Below are positions 15,363 through 23,841 of a stretch of 64,000 nucleotides of DNA, piece by piece. Every line of letters starts with the position of its first letter. The first letter of the stretch is position 1. The position numbers and the translations under genes were made by a program. Location of the stretch: the NCBI RefSeq assembly GCF_001591805.1, contig NZ_BCVP01000021.1:30851-94850 (forward strand). Reading direction: 5' to 3'. The DNA is from Neobacillus novalis NBRC 102450. GTDB taxonomy: Bacteria; Bacillota; Bacilli; Bacillales; Cytobacillaceae. The notes beneath the pieces were generated by a model, which saw only the letters and a list, made by a program, of their open reading frames with translations, was not told where the DNA came from and did no database searches.

Positions 15363-16898
15363 ATGAAAAATAAAGACCAGCAAATGGTGGAGGATCGAAA
15401 ACAGCTAAACAGGTATGGCTATGCCCAAGAGTTGTTGCGTGATATGGGCGGATTTTCAAACTTTGCGATCTCGTTTTCGATTATTTCTATTTTAACAGGC
15501 GCCGTTTCCTTATACGGTCATGGATTAACCTACGGCGGACCGGGGATGATGGGCTTTGGCTGGACGATTGTCGCCTTTTTCGTGCTATTAGTTGCCGCCT
15601 CACTAGCCGAATTAGCGTCGGCAATTCCAACCGCGGGAGCCCTATATCACTGGGCAGCCACTCTAAAAGGGAGAAGGATTGGCTGGTATACTGCTTGGAT
15701 TAATCTTATCGGTCAAATCGGAATTGTAGCGGGAATTGATTACTCATGCGCCTTATTCGCTGACCCGCTCTTAGCAACAGTCTTTGGTTATACTTCCACC
15801 GATACTACCATTCTAATTGTCTTTGGCGTAATTCTTCTATTACACGGAATCCTCAACCACGTCGGAATTAAAATCGTTGCCAAATTAAATGACTTTTCAG
15901 CCTGGTATCATATGCTGGTCGTCGCTATTTTGGTTGTTAGCTTGGCTTTTTTTACAAAAAACGGTTTGCAGCCAATTGATTACTTATTCCAGGTTGGGCA
16001 GACTTTTTCCGATAAGCCCTATTTCTTAGCCTTCTTAATTGGTTTATTGCAGGCGCAATGGACCTTTACCGGCTATGATGCATCAGCCCATACGATTGAA
16101 GAGACCGTTCATCCGCGTGTCCGTGCCCCGTGGGGGATCTATAATTCTGTGGCCTTTTCCTTCGTCTTTGGGTTTATCATGCTTGCCTTCGTGACCCTTT
16201 CGATTCACGATGCGGCTGGTGCGGTGAACTCTGACAACGCCTTTATCTATGTCATCAGTCAGGCCTTGGGCGGTACGTTTGGATCGATCGTTCTCTGGCT
16301 CGTCACTTTTGCGATGTTCTTCTGCGGTCTCTCGTCGATTACCTCATTCTCACGGATGATGTATGCGTTTTCGCGAGACAAGGGTATGCCGTTCAGCCGT
16401 CATTGGGCAGAAATCAGCCGCAAATTCCGGACACCGGCAAAAGCAATTTGGCTGGCCGTTATCCTTTCATTAGCTTTAGCATTAATTGATTATCTCACAA
16501 AAATCATTAATCCTAACGCAGGTTATTCCACTATCGCCTTCTTGACCGGGGTCAGTGTCGTTGGCTTGTATGTTGCATATGGCATTCCAATCTATCTTAA
16601 ATTGGAAGCCGAGGCGAAAGGAATCTTTTTACGAAAGCATTATGGTCCTTGGAGTCTTGGGAAATGGAGCAAGCCGATTAATATTCTCAGTATCATCTGG
16701 ATTCTCTTCATTTCCATTATGATGGTGATTCCGCCAAACCAAATGGCCGCCTATGCCTTGGGCGGGATGTTTATTATCTTGATTATCATGGACTTAGGCT
16801 ATTACAAAAAGCACTTCAAAGGTCCGCAAGCTGCCCTTGAAAAATCAATCGAAGAGATTCAAAAATTGGAAGATGAGTTTGAGCATGAGAAGGAATAG
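15363..16898 (+). CDS. APC-superfamily amino acid/ethanolamine permease
   Basis: Polytopic permease of 511 residues from the amino acid-polyamine-organocation superfamily, GABA-permease-like branch. Typical features are a GGFSNFAISFSIISILTG first helix near residue 28, SLAELASAIPTAGALYHWA near 80-98 and a GYDASAHTIEET stretch near 238. About a dozen hydrophobic segments are visible. As last gene of the eut operon it is the best candidate for ethanolamine uptake. It is not an EutH-type transporter. A strong terminator follows. Confidence 0.85.
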   Translation: MKNKDQQMVEDRKQLNRYGYAQELLRDMGGFSNFAISFSIISILTGAVSLYGHGLTYGGPGMMGFGWTIVAFFVLLVAASLAELASAIPTAGALYHWAATLKGRRIGWYTAWINLIGQIGIVAGIDYSCALFADPLLATVFGYTSTDTTILIVFGVILLLHGILNHVGIKIVAKLNDFSAWYHMLVVAILVVSLAFFTKNGLQPIDYLFQVGQTFSDKPYFLAFLIGLLQAQWTFTGYDASAHTIEETVHPRVRAPWGIYNSVAFSFVFGFIMLAFVTLSIHDAAGAVNSDNAFIYVISQALGGTFGSIVLWLVTFAMFFCGLSSITSFSRMMYAFSRDKGMPFSRHWAEISRKFRTPAKAIWLAVILSLALALIDYLTKIINPNAGYSTIAFLTGVSVVGLYVAYGIPIYLKLEAEAKGIFLRKHYGPWSLGKWSKPINILSIIWILFISIMMVIPPNQMAAYALGGMFIILIIMDLGYYKKHFKGPQAALEKSIEEIQKLEDEFEHEKE

Positions 16899-16912
16899 CA
16901 GGTAAAAATCAC

Positions 16913-16946
16913 AAAAGTGCCCTATGAATCGTACAGGGCACTTTTT
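16913..16946 (+). terminator. Terminator of the eut operon
   Basis: Arms AAAAGTGCCCT and AGGGCACTTTT with an 11-base loop, followed by T residues. It ends the eutL-to-permease transcript. Confidence 0.9.
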
Positions 16947-17030
16947 CGCGTTTCTTTAAGCAACTTTTCAAGTTTTTCAAGCACCTTGTGTTACTATAAT
17001 AGCTAACCGAAAAAAATGAGGTGTATTGAG

Positions 17031-17753
17031 ATGAAAATTGAAGTTTGGTCAGATTATGTTTGTCCATTTTGTTATATCGGGAAAAGAAGGTTAGAAGAGG
17101 CGTTAAGTCAATTTCCAGATAAGGATAAAGTTGAAGTTGAATTCAAGAGTTTTGAGCTCGATCCAAATTCACCAAAGAATAGTGGAGAAAATATTCACGA
17201 AGTATTAGCAAAAAAATATGGCATGAGTCTTGAAAAAGCTAAACAGGCGAACCAAGGTGTTGGTTCTCAAGCTGCATCTGTTGGCTTAAGATTCAATTTT
17301 GATGAAATGAAGCCTACCAATACCTTTGATGCTCATCGTTTGGCCAAGTTTGCGAAAACACAAGGAAAAGAAGCAGTGGTCTCTGAAAAGCTTTTACATG
17401 CTTATTTCACAGAATCGAAGGATATTGGCAATCTTGAAACCTTGGCAGACATTGCCGAAGATGCAGGTTTAACTCGGCAAGAGGTAATATCGATCCTGAA
17501 TGATAAGAATGCTTTTGCCGCTGATGTCCGCCAGGATGAATCCCTTGCCCAGCAATACGGCGTTCGCGGTGTTCCCTATTTCGTGATTAATCAAAAATAT
17601 GCGATTTCCGGTGCCCAGCCGACGGAAACCTTTTTCGGTGCCCTTCAAAAAGTATGGCAGGAAGAATCTGCTTCCCCCATGCTCCAGGACCTTTCCACTA
17701 CCGAAGATGCCAGCTGTGCCGATGGGAACTGTGTGATTCCAGAGAAAGAATAG
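17031..17753 (+). CDS. DsbA/FrnE-like thiol oxidoreductase
   Basis: Cytoplasmic DsbA-fold oxidoreductase of the FrnE/YwbO type, 240 residues. Starts at ATG 17031 with GAGGTG at 17018-17023; a -10-like TATAAT lies at 16995-17000. CxxC motif CPFC is near residue 11 in WSDYVCPFCYIGKRR. The helical insert is followed by the cis-Pro loop GVRGVPYFVINQKY near 180. Two further Cys pairs sit at the extreme C-terminus (SCADGNC). No signal peptide. Probably handles disulfides or dithiol compounds inside the cell; monocistronic between terminators. Confidence 0.85.
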   Translation: MKIEVWSDYVCPFCYIGKRRLEEALSQFPDKDKVEVEFKSFELDPNSPKNSGENIHEVLAKKYGMSLEKAKQANQGVGSQAASVGLRFNFDEMKPTNTFDAHRLAKFAKTQGKEAVVSEKLLHAYFTESKDIGNLETLADIAEDAGLTRQEVISILNDKNAFAADVRQDESLAQQYGVRGVPYFVINQKYAISGAQPTETFFGALQKVWQEESASPMLQDLSTTEDASCADGNCVIPEKE

Positions 17754-17810
17754 AATTCTCCGAAATCATAAATTTGAAGGATTTAATGGATGAATAAACC
17801 GAGATCAATA

Positions 17811-17847
17811 AAAATGGGAAAGGCTTCTCGAGTCCTTTCCCATTTTT
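17811..17847. terminator. Bidirectional terminator between the DsbA-like and CotG-like genes
   Basis: Perfect arms AAAATGGGAAAGG and CCTTTCCCATTTT with a 10-base loop and A/T flanks. It can serve the rightward DsbA-like gene and the leftward CotG-like gene. Confidence 0.85.
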
Positions 17848-17865
17848 GTTTGAATAATTAAGGTG

Positions 17866-18243
17866 TTATTTGCTTTTCATTCTAAAATAAGACTGGTTAC
17901 TGTCATCCCAACATCTTTCAATTTGCCAATTTCCTTGAATCGTGGTTTGGCAGTTTCTGTGCCTGATTGTGTTCCTTCTTGTTGTCCTGCGTCTAGAAGT
18001 TTTACGTCTAGAAGTGTTCCTTCTTGATGTGTTGCGTTGTCCGGATGTATTGCGTCTAGAAGTATTCCTTCGTGAAGTCGTTCCACGGCTAGAAGTTCGT
18101 TGTCTGGTCGTTCTCCTCCGCGACGCACCACGGTCAAAGCCAGGGTCTCTAAACATGAAATCCCCAAAACCGCCGCGTCTAACCTCATCTGCTGCACTTT
18201 GAATCTTCTCCGGTGAAATCTCTTCCGGTGTAATTTCCTCCAT
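17866..18243 (-). CDS. CotG-like repeat-rich spore coat protein
   Basis: 125-residue basic, low-complexity protein, divergent from cotH. The N-terminus (residues 10-37) has IQSAADEVRRGGFGDFMFRD, nearly the same block as in the second CotG-like protein at 22737-23495. The middle is Arg/Thr/Ser pentads such as RRNTS and RRKTS. The C-terminus ends CWDDSNQSYFRMKSK. AGGAGGTG precedes the start. In bacilli cotG and cotH lie side by side and divergent, and CotH phosphorylates Ser residues in CotG repeats (established for B. subtilis). Here the repeats offer Thr-Ser within Arg-rich context. Another frame (17877-18251) is also open, but lacks the shared N-terminal block. Confidence 0.75.
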   Translation of the reverse strand: MEEITPEEISPEKIQSAADEVRRGGFGDFMFRDPGFDRGASRRRTTRQRTSSRGTTSRRNTSRRNTSGQRNTSRRNTSRRKTSRRRTTRRNTIRHRNCQTTIQGNWQIERCWDDSNQSYFRMKSK

Positions 18244-18443
18244 TTTAGCACCTCCTTTAAATATAGAAAAGGGAGTACGAAAACTTAACTGACCATTTGT
18301 CTATAAAACTCACTCTTCTTTTACCAAGTTACGTATCCAGGTCTGTTTTTGTATGGGACATAAGCCTAATAGCAGAAAAAATGCTTTTTCAACGTGACAT
18401 CCTTCTTTTTTCTTACATACGAATAAAGGAGGAGGGATTGAAA

Positions 18444-19535
18444 ATGGACGAGGCTGAAAAAATATCACAATATAAGCTGTTTATAAAACCCAATGACGTA
18501 AGAGAGCTGAGACGAGATATTTGGATTGATGATCCGATTCCAGCGCAGTTAACGTTGGAGGGGAAAAGGCTTGAAATTGATTTAAGCTATCGCGGCTCCC
18601 ATATCCGGGATTTTCCGAAAAAGTCATATCAAATTTCTTTTTATAAACCGACAAAATTCAAAGGAGCAAAACAAATTCATTTAAACGCCGAATTCAAGGA
18701 CCCGTCGTTGATACGGAATAAATTATCATTTGATTTTTTTACGGAAATCGGCGTGTTAGCACCGCAATCACATCATATTTTTTTAACGCAAAACGGAAAA
18801 GCAGAAGGGGTCTATTTAGAAATCGAATCGGTGGATGAAAACTTTTTGAAAAGAAGAAGCCTCCCCGATGGAAGTATTTTTTATGCAGTCGATGGGGATG
18901 CCAATTTTTCACTAATGAGCGACTTGGATAAGGAAACAAAAAAATCACTGGAATTGGGCTATGAAAGAAAATGCGGCGCCGCAACAGAGGATCATTATTT
19001 ACAGGAATTTATTTATAAAATCAATACGATCCGCCAAAGTGAATTTGAAAAGGAAATTTTGAATTTTGTCGATGTCGACAAATACCTTCGCTGGATAGCG
19101 GGAATTATTTTTACCTCAAACTACGATGGATTCGTCCATAACTATGCGCTTTACAGGAATGGAGATACTGGTCTATTTGAAGTCATCCCGTGGGATTATG
19201 ATGCCACCTGGGGCCGGGATGTAAACGGAAAGGTGATGGAAGCGAATTATGTCCCGATAGACGGTTTTAATACCTTAACGGCACGGCTGCTGGATGTAAA
19301 GAGTTTTCGCAAGCAATATCGAACCCTCCTTGAAGACATCATGAACCACCAATTTACGGTTGATTTTATGATTCCTAAGGTTGAAAATCTGCTCCAATTG
19401 GTGCGTCCTTATGTATTACAGGATCCCTATAAAAAACATACGATTGGCGACTTTGACAGGGAGTCAGCGGTTATCGCGAAATATATTGAAGAAAGAAGAA
19501 GGTATCTGCAGCGGAAATTAGCAAAATTAGATTAG
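18444..19535 (+). CDS. cotH: Spore coat protein kinase CotH
   Basis: CotH-family atypical protein kinase of the spore coat, 363 residues, the usual CotH length. ATG 18444 follows AAGGAGGAGGG; TTG 18438 is an in-frame alternative. Recognisable parts are LSYRGSHIRDFPKKSY near residue 45, RNKLSFDFFTEIG near 90, EGVYLEIESVDENFL near 123 and the WDYDATWGRD kinase motif near 250. CotH phosphorylates coat proteins such as CotB and CotG and is needed for outer coat assembly. The divergent CotG-like neighbour is the probable substrate. Confidence 0.92.
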   Translation: MDEAEKISQYKLFIKPNDVRELRRDIWIDDPIPAQLTLEGKRLEIDLSYRGSHIRDFPKKSYQISFYKPTKFKGAKQIHLNAEFKDPSLIRNKLSFDFFTEIGVLAPQSHHIFLTQNGKAEGVYLEIESVDENFLKRRSLPDGSIFYAVDGDANFSLMSDLDKETKKSLELGYERKCGAATEDHYLQEFIYKINTIRQSEFEKEILNFVDVDKYLRWIAGIIFTSNYDGFVHNYALYRNGDTGLFEVIPWDYDATWGRDVNGKVMEANYVPIDGFNTLTARLLDVKSFRKQYRTLLEDIMNHQFTVDFMIPKVENLLQLVRPYVLQDPYKKHTIGDFDRESAVIAKYIEERRRYLQRKLAKLD

Positions 19536-19559
19536 AATTTAATAGTTTGAAGGAATCTG

Positions 19560-19583
19560 AAAGGACAGCTAGTCCTTTTTTAT
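19560..19583 (+). terminator. Terminator after cotH
   Basis: Short hairpin AAAGGAC / GTCCTTT with a five-base loop followed by a T run. Confidence 0.7.
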
Positions 19584-19709
19584 TTTTCAATTAACAATGG
19601 AGAAGTTTTGCTATTTCTGGTATTTTTGTAATATAGAAAAAGATTTGCCGCAGCCAAAAAACTACGATAATTTACTAGTTTCATAAGGCAATAGCAAGGG
19701 GGATTATGA

Positions 19710-20552
19710 TTGCAAGCGAATTTAGGACAAAAAGAAATAGGTCAATGGTATTATATAAAAAATGGTGAACAAATTGGTCCTGTGAACGAGTCAGAATTGC
19801 TTTATTTATTTCGAGAAGGGTTCTTAAACGGGGATGCACTCGTTTGGACTAAAAACATGGAGCGCTGGGAGAAGGCCAGAAAGTTTCAGCAATTTGCCGA
19901 TGTTTTAATTGTACCGCCGCCCATTCCGGTTTCACCGCGAATTTCCGAATCGATTGACTTTCGGAAAGCACCGCCAAAAAAAGACGCTGTTGGGACTTCA
20001 AAGCAGATAACAAACCCCTCCGGATATTCTAAGGCAAGACCGTGGATTCGATATTGGGCTCGGACAATAGATATGATTATTTTCGGAATGGCGATGGCCA
20101 TTGTTGTGAGTATCCTCTCTCCTTCTTTCATGGAGGATTCTATCGGTACCTTTTTTAGCTTTTTTGCGATGCTGATTTGGCTTTTTGTTGAGCCGCTTAT
20201 GTTAACCCTTTTTGGTAATACACTAGGAAAAGCGGTATTAAATATAAAAATAAGTATGGCGGATGGCCGTAAAATCACGTATCAAACAGCATTAAAACGG
20301 ACATTTTCGGTGTGGCTTAAAGGGCTGGGCTTAGGGATTCCGATTGCCAGTTTAATTTGTCTCGCGCTTTCGATTGACCATCTAAATAAAAATAATGTAA
20401 CCAAATGGGACAAAGAATACGGTTTTGTCGTTACACATGGTAAGGTCGGGTTTTTCAGAGGGTTCTTGGCCATTGTTATTCCGATCGTAGTCATGTTTAT
20501 TTGTCTCATCATAATCGGGATTATTTGGGCTATCACATTAGGCGCTATCTAA
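19710..20552 (+). CDS. GYF_2-RDD domain membrane protein
   Basis: 280 residues from TTG 19710 (AAGGGGG at 19696-19702). An N-terminal GYF_2/DUF4339-type domain covers about residues 11-58 (WYYIKNGEQIGPV ... VWTKNMERWEKA). A proline-rich linker follows. An RDD-type membrane domain starts near 110, with RYWARTIDMIIFGM and a GNTLGKAVLNIKI motif near 173. Three to five hydrophobic spans. GYF_2-RDD proteins are of unknown function. It leads a group with a zinc-ribbon/YARHG protein and an amidase, lying between two CotG-like genes, which may point to an envelope or spore role. Confidence 0.8.
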   Translation: MQANLGQKEIGQWYYIKNGEQIGPVNESELLYLFREGFLNGDALVWTKNMERWEKARKFQQFADVLIVPPPIPVSPRISESIDFRKAPPKKDAVGTSKQITNPSGYSKARPWIRYWARTIDMIIFGMAMAIVVSILSPSFMEDSIGTFFSFFAMLIWLFVEPLMLTLFGNTLGKAVLNIKISMADGRKITYQTALKRTFSVWLKGLGLGIPIASLICLALSIDHLNKNNVTKWDKEYGFVVTHGKVGFFRGFLAIVIPIVVMFICLIIIGIIWAITLGAI

Positions 20553-20654
20553 TTGCTAAATGGTGCCTTTCTTTTTAAATTGGAATAAGTAGGGTTTTTA
20601 GTGATGATGTCGAAATTTTATTAAAAATTGGGGTATGAGGGAGAGCGTAGTAAA

Positions 20655-21719
20655 GTGGTGAAATTTTGTACGAATTGTGGAAAAGAATTAAAGATTGGAC
20701 AAGTTTTTTGTAATGGCTGCGGAACTAAAGTAGGTGGTCAAAGAACTGAGTATCCCGGGAATGTTTCGGCAACGGAGAGGACATCATTCGTTAAACAAAC
20801 AAAAAACAAACAGAATCGCAACCTATTAATAACAGTATTTTCAATTGTTGGAGTTTTAGCATTATTGGTTGGTGCCTATTTTATTGTAACTGGATTAAAA
20901 GAAACGAAGCCTCAAGCTGTTTCTTATGATGTAACATCAGGAGCAAAGGAGAGTGGAGGCGACTTAGTTAAGGCTGACACTAAAAAGAAAGAACAGGCAG
21001 CTGAAAATGATGAGAACTCGATTATTAATGACTATACGAGAAAATTAAACAGTTTAATAATCAATGCTTCAGGTTCGGATATTTCGCTAGGTAAGTGGGA
21101 CATTACGAACCGGAATGGTACTTTATTTTTGGAAGCCAATAAGATCCCTTCGAGAAATTTAACCCGTATTTTTGATCTCTACGATAGCGGGGAGCTATCG
21201 CCCTTAAAAGATTGGGCAAAAGAAGTGTACTTCATTGCTGATGATTTATCGGGGAAATTAAAGTCAAAATGGGACATTGAAGTTGGTAATGGATGTGTGT
21301 CTGACTATCCGATTACCCTTTCTCAAGCGGATTTAATGGCGTACTCTGGATCATGCGGTTATTCTATACCAGTATTGTCGGGTTCGGATAAGAGAAGTTT
21401 ATCATTATTGATTCATAGTAAGGTATTTGGCTCTTCCGAAAATACCACAGTTTCCGTAACTGATGATTTTATTCTTCCTAATAGTGACGTTAGAAGGTTA
21501 ACCGAAAGTGAAATTACGTCGCTTTCACTTGAAGAGCTTGGTTTGGCGAGAAATGAAATCTTTGCACGCCATGGTCACGTGTTTACTAAGGAGGAGCTGC
21601 GTGTTTATTTCGAACAGAAATCGTGGTACTTCCCTGATGCAGCCTATACCGACACATTAAGTCCGATAGAAAAATATAACGTAGATTTGATTAAGAGTCG
21701 AGAGGAGTCCCTGAAGTGA
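20655..21719 (+). CDS. Zinc-ribbon, single-TM, YARHG-domain protein
   Basis: 354 residues from GTG 20655 or GTG 20658, with GAGGGAGAG upstream. The N-terminal zinc ribbon reads KFCTNCGKELKIGQVFCNGCG (two CxxC pairs). One membrane span is at about 58-80. A long, charged extracytoplasmic region carries a C-terminal YARHG domain (LGLARNEIFARHGHVF, W-Y-F-P-D near 335). YARHG domains are found outside the cell in Firmicutes and are thought to be associated with the wall. The end overlaps the amidase start by four bases, which supports joint action at the cell wall. Confidence 0.85.
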   Translation: MVKFCTNCGKELKIGQVFCNGCGTKVGGQRTEYPGNVSATERTSFVKQTKNKQNRNLLITVFSIVGVLALLVGAYFIVTGLKETKPQAVSYDVTSGAKESGGDLVKADTKKKEQAAENDENSIINDYTRKLNSLIINASGSDISLGKWDITNRNGTLFLEANKIPSRNLTRIFDLYDSGELSPLKDWAKEVYFIADDLSGKLKSKWDIEVGNGCVSDYPITLSQADLMAYSGSCGYSIPVLSGSDKRSLSLLIHSKVFGSSENTTVSVTDDFILPNSDVRRLTESEITSLSLEELGLARNEIFARHGHVFTKEELRVYFEQKSWYFPDAAYTDTLSPIEKYNVDLIKSREESLK

Positions 21720-22657
21720 ACAGAAGCGCGGTCAAGATCGGAATTTCCCTTATCATCCTGTTAGCAATGATCCCTCTCTATTATTTTTTCAATCCTGCCG
21801 TGGCAAAAGAAAAGGCTTCCACAAGTAAGAATGAAAAATCTGAGCTGCATGCGAAAGCGAGTGCAGCTCCAAAAAAACAGGCTGAACAGAAAGATGCTGC
21901 AAACGAAAGCCAGAAAAAAGACCAGGAAGACATAACGGCAGCAAATAAGAACGAAGAAACAGTAAAAGAGGAATCAGTTACGACGGAAACTGCTTCTTCT
22001 GATGTAACAAAGGAGATTCAAAGGGACTTTTTGGTTGTCATCGACCCCGGTCACCAAAGGCATGCTAATGTAGGGAAAGAGCCTGTAGGACCAGGTGCAG
22101 CGGAGACGAAGATGAAGGTTACAGGCGGCACGTCCGGTGTTGCAACGGGGAAGCCGGAATATCAGTTAGCGTTGGAAGCCTCACTTATTTTAGGTGAATT
22201 ATTGGAAAAACAAGGGGTAAAGGTCATTTATACACGGAAAACACACGATGTCAATTTAAGCAACAAGGAAAGGGCGGAATTTGCTAATCAAAATAGAGCC
22301 GATTTATTCATAAGGATTCATGCGGATGGGTCCACCGATAAAAGTGTTAGCGGTCTATCAGTGTTGACTCCTGCAAAAAACGACCCGTACACAAAAGCAA
22401 TTTACGAGGAGAGTTTAAAAGCTTCTCAGCTGATTTTAGATGAAACGAAGAAAAATACTGCTGTAAAGGTGAATGGAATATCGTATCGAAGTGATTTATC
22501 AGGTTTTAACTGGTCACAGGTGCCAAGCACATTAGTTGAAATGGGTTTTATGAGCAATCCTGTGGAAGACAGAAACCTTTCAGACCCAACGTATCTTACC
22601 AATCTTCTCACCAACGTTGCCGATGGAATCCTACAGTATGCAAGCCTTAAAAAGTAA
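21716..22657 (+). CDS. N-acetylmuramoyl-L-alanine amidase (Amidase_3)
   Basis: Membrane-anchored cell wall amidase, 313 residues from GTG 21716 with AGAGGAG upstream. Residues 8-27 form an uncleaved signal anchor. A Lys/Glu/Ala-rich linker runs to about 100. The zinc amidase domain follows, with VVIDPGHQ near 105, a second ligand Glu near 145 (KPEYQLALEASL), IRIHADGS near 200 and VEMGFMSNP near 277. It cleaves the MurNAc-L-Ala amide bond in peptidoglycan. Coupled by overlap to the YARHG protein. Confidence 0.92.
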   Translation: MNRSAVKIGISLIILLAMIPLYYFFNPAVAKEKASTSKNEKSELHAKASAAPKKQAEQKDAANESQKKDQEDITAANKNEETVKEESVTTETASSDVTKEIQRDFLVVIDPGHQRHANVGKEPVGPGAAETKMKVTGGTSGVATGKPEYQLALEASLILGELLEKQGVKVIYTRKTHDVNLSNKERAEFANQNRADLFIRIHADGSTDKSVSGLSVLTPAKNDPYTKAIYEESLKASQLILDETKKNTAVKVNGISYRSDLSGFNWSQVPSTLVEMGFMSNPVEDRNLSDPTYLTNLLTNVADGILQYASLKK

Positions 22658-22692
22658 GAGGCTGTTAGTGTCTAGTGGAGATTATTGATTGA

Positions 22693-22722
22693 AAAAAAGA
22701 TGCCGATTGGCATCTTTTTTTC
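22693..22722. terminator. Terminator between the amidase and the second CotG-like gene
   Basis: AAAAAAGATGCC / GGCATCTTTTTT hairpin with a four-base loop and T run; works in either direction. Confidence 0.85.
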
Positions 22723-22736
22723 AGCCGAGGATAGAA

Positions 22737-23495
22737 TTAGCTTCTTTTTGGAAGCCACATGTTACGGCTTCTGTAATATTCCTCCATTTGAAAATTATCA
22801 TTTGGTGTTGTACTCCAGCCCCAGTTTCCTTGTCCAACATTGCTCCTGCCTGGACGATTACAACATCTTGATCGTCTCTGTGATCTATTTCGCGAAGTGA
22901 TCCTTCTAGATGTGTTTCTGCGTAAGGTATTCCGTCTTGAGGTATTTCGACGTGAAGTATTCCGCTGTCTGGACGTATTTCTCCGTGAGGTATTGCGTCT
23001 GGACGTATTTCTCCGTGAGGTATTGCGTCTAGTAGTGTTGCGTCTGGACGTGTTCCTACGTGAAGTATTCCGTCTAGATGTTACCACGACCGAAGTTTGG
23101 CGATTTCTGGAAGTAATCCTCCTTGAAGTCACCCTGAAGGAAACCGGCTGCTGTCTGGAAGTAATCCTTCTAGAAGTCACCATGACGGAAGTATACCGCT
23201 GTCTAGAAGTATTCCTTCGGGTAGTCACCATGATTGAAGTTTGGCGATTTCTGGAGGTATTCCGTCTAGTAGTTATGAGAATGGAAGTTTGCCGAGTTCT
23301 AGAAGTTTGCCGTCTCCTAGAAGTTTTCCGGCGCGAAGTTTTCCGGTGGTGTGGTGGGTGGGGTTTCCTTTTACTATGTTTTTTGTGATGTGATTTGTGC
23401 TTTAAACCCGGATCCCTAAACATGAATTTTCCATGCCCAGATTTTTTAACTTCTTCCGCTGCCTTTTGAATATCATCTGGAGAAAAGTTTCTCAT
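22737..23495 (-). CDS. CotG-like spore coat protein with two nested repeat classes
   Basis: 252 residues, strongly basic. Residues 9-30 repeat the IQKAAEEV...GHGKFMFRDPG block of the other CotG-like protein. A His/Lys-rich linker spans 31-50. Five 16-residue repeats occupy 66-145 (for example RNRQTSIMVTTRRNTS at 82-97). A run of RRNTS-type pentads continues to about 200. The C-terminus is Cys/Asn/Trp-containing. GAGGTG precedes the ATG. It is probably a paralogue of the CotG-like gene next to cotH and a second CotH substrate. The reading frame is chosen by the shared N-terminus; the opposite-strand open frame is a shadow of the repeats. Confidence 0.72.
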   Translation of the reverse strand: MRNFSPDDIQKAAEEVKKSGHGKFMFRDPGLKHKSHHKKHSKRKPHPPHHRKTSRRKTSRRRQTSRTRQTSILITTRRNTSRNRQTSIMVTTRRNTSRQRYTSVMVTSRRITSRQQPVSFRVTSRRITSRNRQTSVVVTSRRNTSRRNTSRRNTTRRNTSRRNTSRRNTSRRNTSRQRNTSRRNTSRRNTLRRNTSRRITSRNRSQRRSRCCNRPGRSNVGQGNWGWSTTPNDNFQMEEYYRSRNMWLPKRS

Positions 23496-23514
23496 TTTTT
23501 CACCTCTTTATTTC

Positions 23515-23736
23515 TTGAAAAGGAAGGCCGAACACATAATAACCATTATTGGCTCCGCTCTTCCTCCTCTCCTGTTAATCTACGTCGGTGCTTTTTTTTT
23601 TGTATGGGGGAATTGCTTATTAATGGAAAAAAGTTTGTCCTTACAGCGTGCACGGGCACCATCCCAAACTTACGAGGGGACAAAAAAGAACGATCCATGT
23701 TTAGTTTGGATCGTTCTTTTTGTCTCATATTGTTAG
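23515..23736 (+). pseudogene. Possible remnant of a small membrane protein (DUF4064-like)
   Basis: A short frame whose first 33 residues (KRKAEHIITIIGS ... GAFFFVWG) look like the N-terminus of small multi-span DUF4064-type proteins. The rest does not look like a membrane domain and the frame ends in a terminator. There is no good ribosome binding site. I read it as a decayed fragment or chance. It fills most of the 346-base gap between the CotG-like and Gfo/Idh genes. Confidence 0.25.
23682..23721. terminator. Terminator upstream of the Gfo/Idh gene's 3' end
   Basis: AAAAAAGAACGATCC / GGATCGTTCTTTTTT hairpin with an 11-base loop and flanking A and T runs. It may terminate the leftward oxidoreductase transcript. 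Confidence 0.8.
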
Positions 23737-23841
23737 CGATTCAATACAAAAAATATTTCATTCACTGTGATCTCTTACCTAAGAATTATGAATTTTAATT
23801 CCTCAAGGGAAAGATATTCTATTTCTCAAAAGTGTTTTCAC

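Noticed and set aside
17877..18251. Alternative leftward frame for the first CotG-like gene
   Set aside because: It lacks the N-terminal block shared with the 22737-23495 protein, and the ribosome binding site is better spaced for the 18243 start.
22840..23388. Long rightward open frame (182 codons) opposite the second CotG-like gene
   Set aside because: It mirrors the repeat structure on the other strand, has no ribosome binding site and an implausible Leu/Val/Arg repeat. The leftward frame shares its N-terminus with another coat-like protein.
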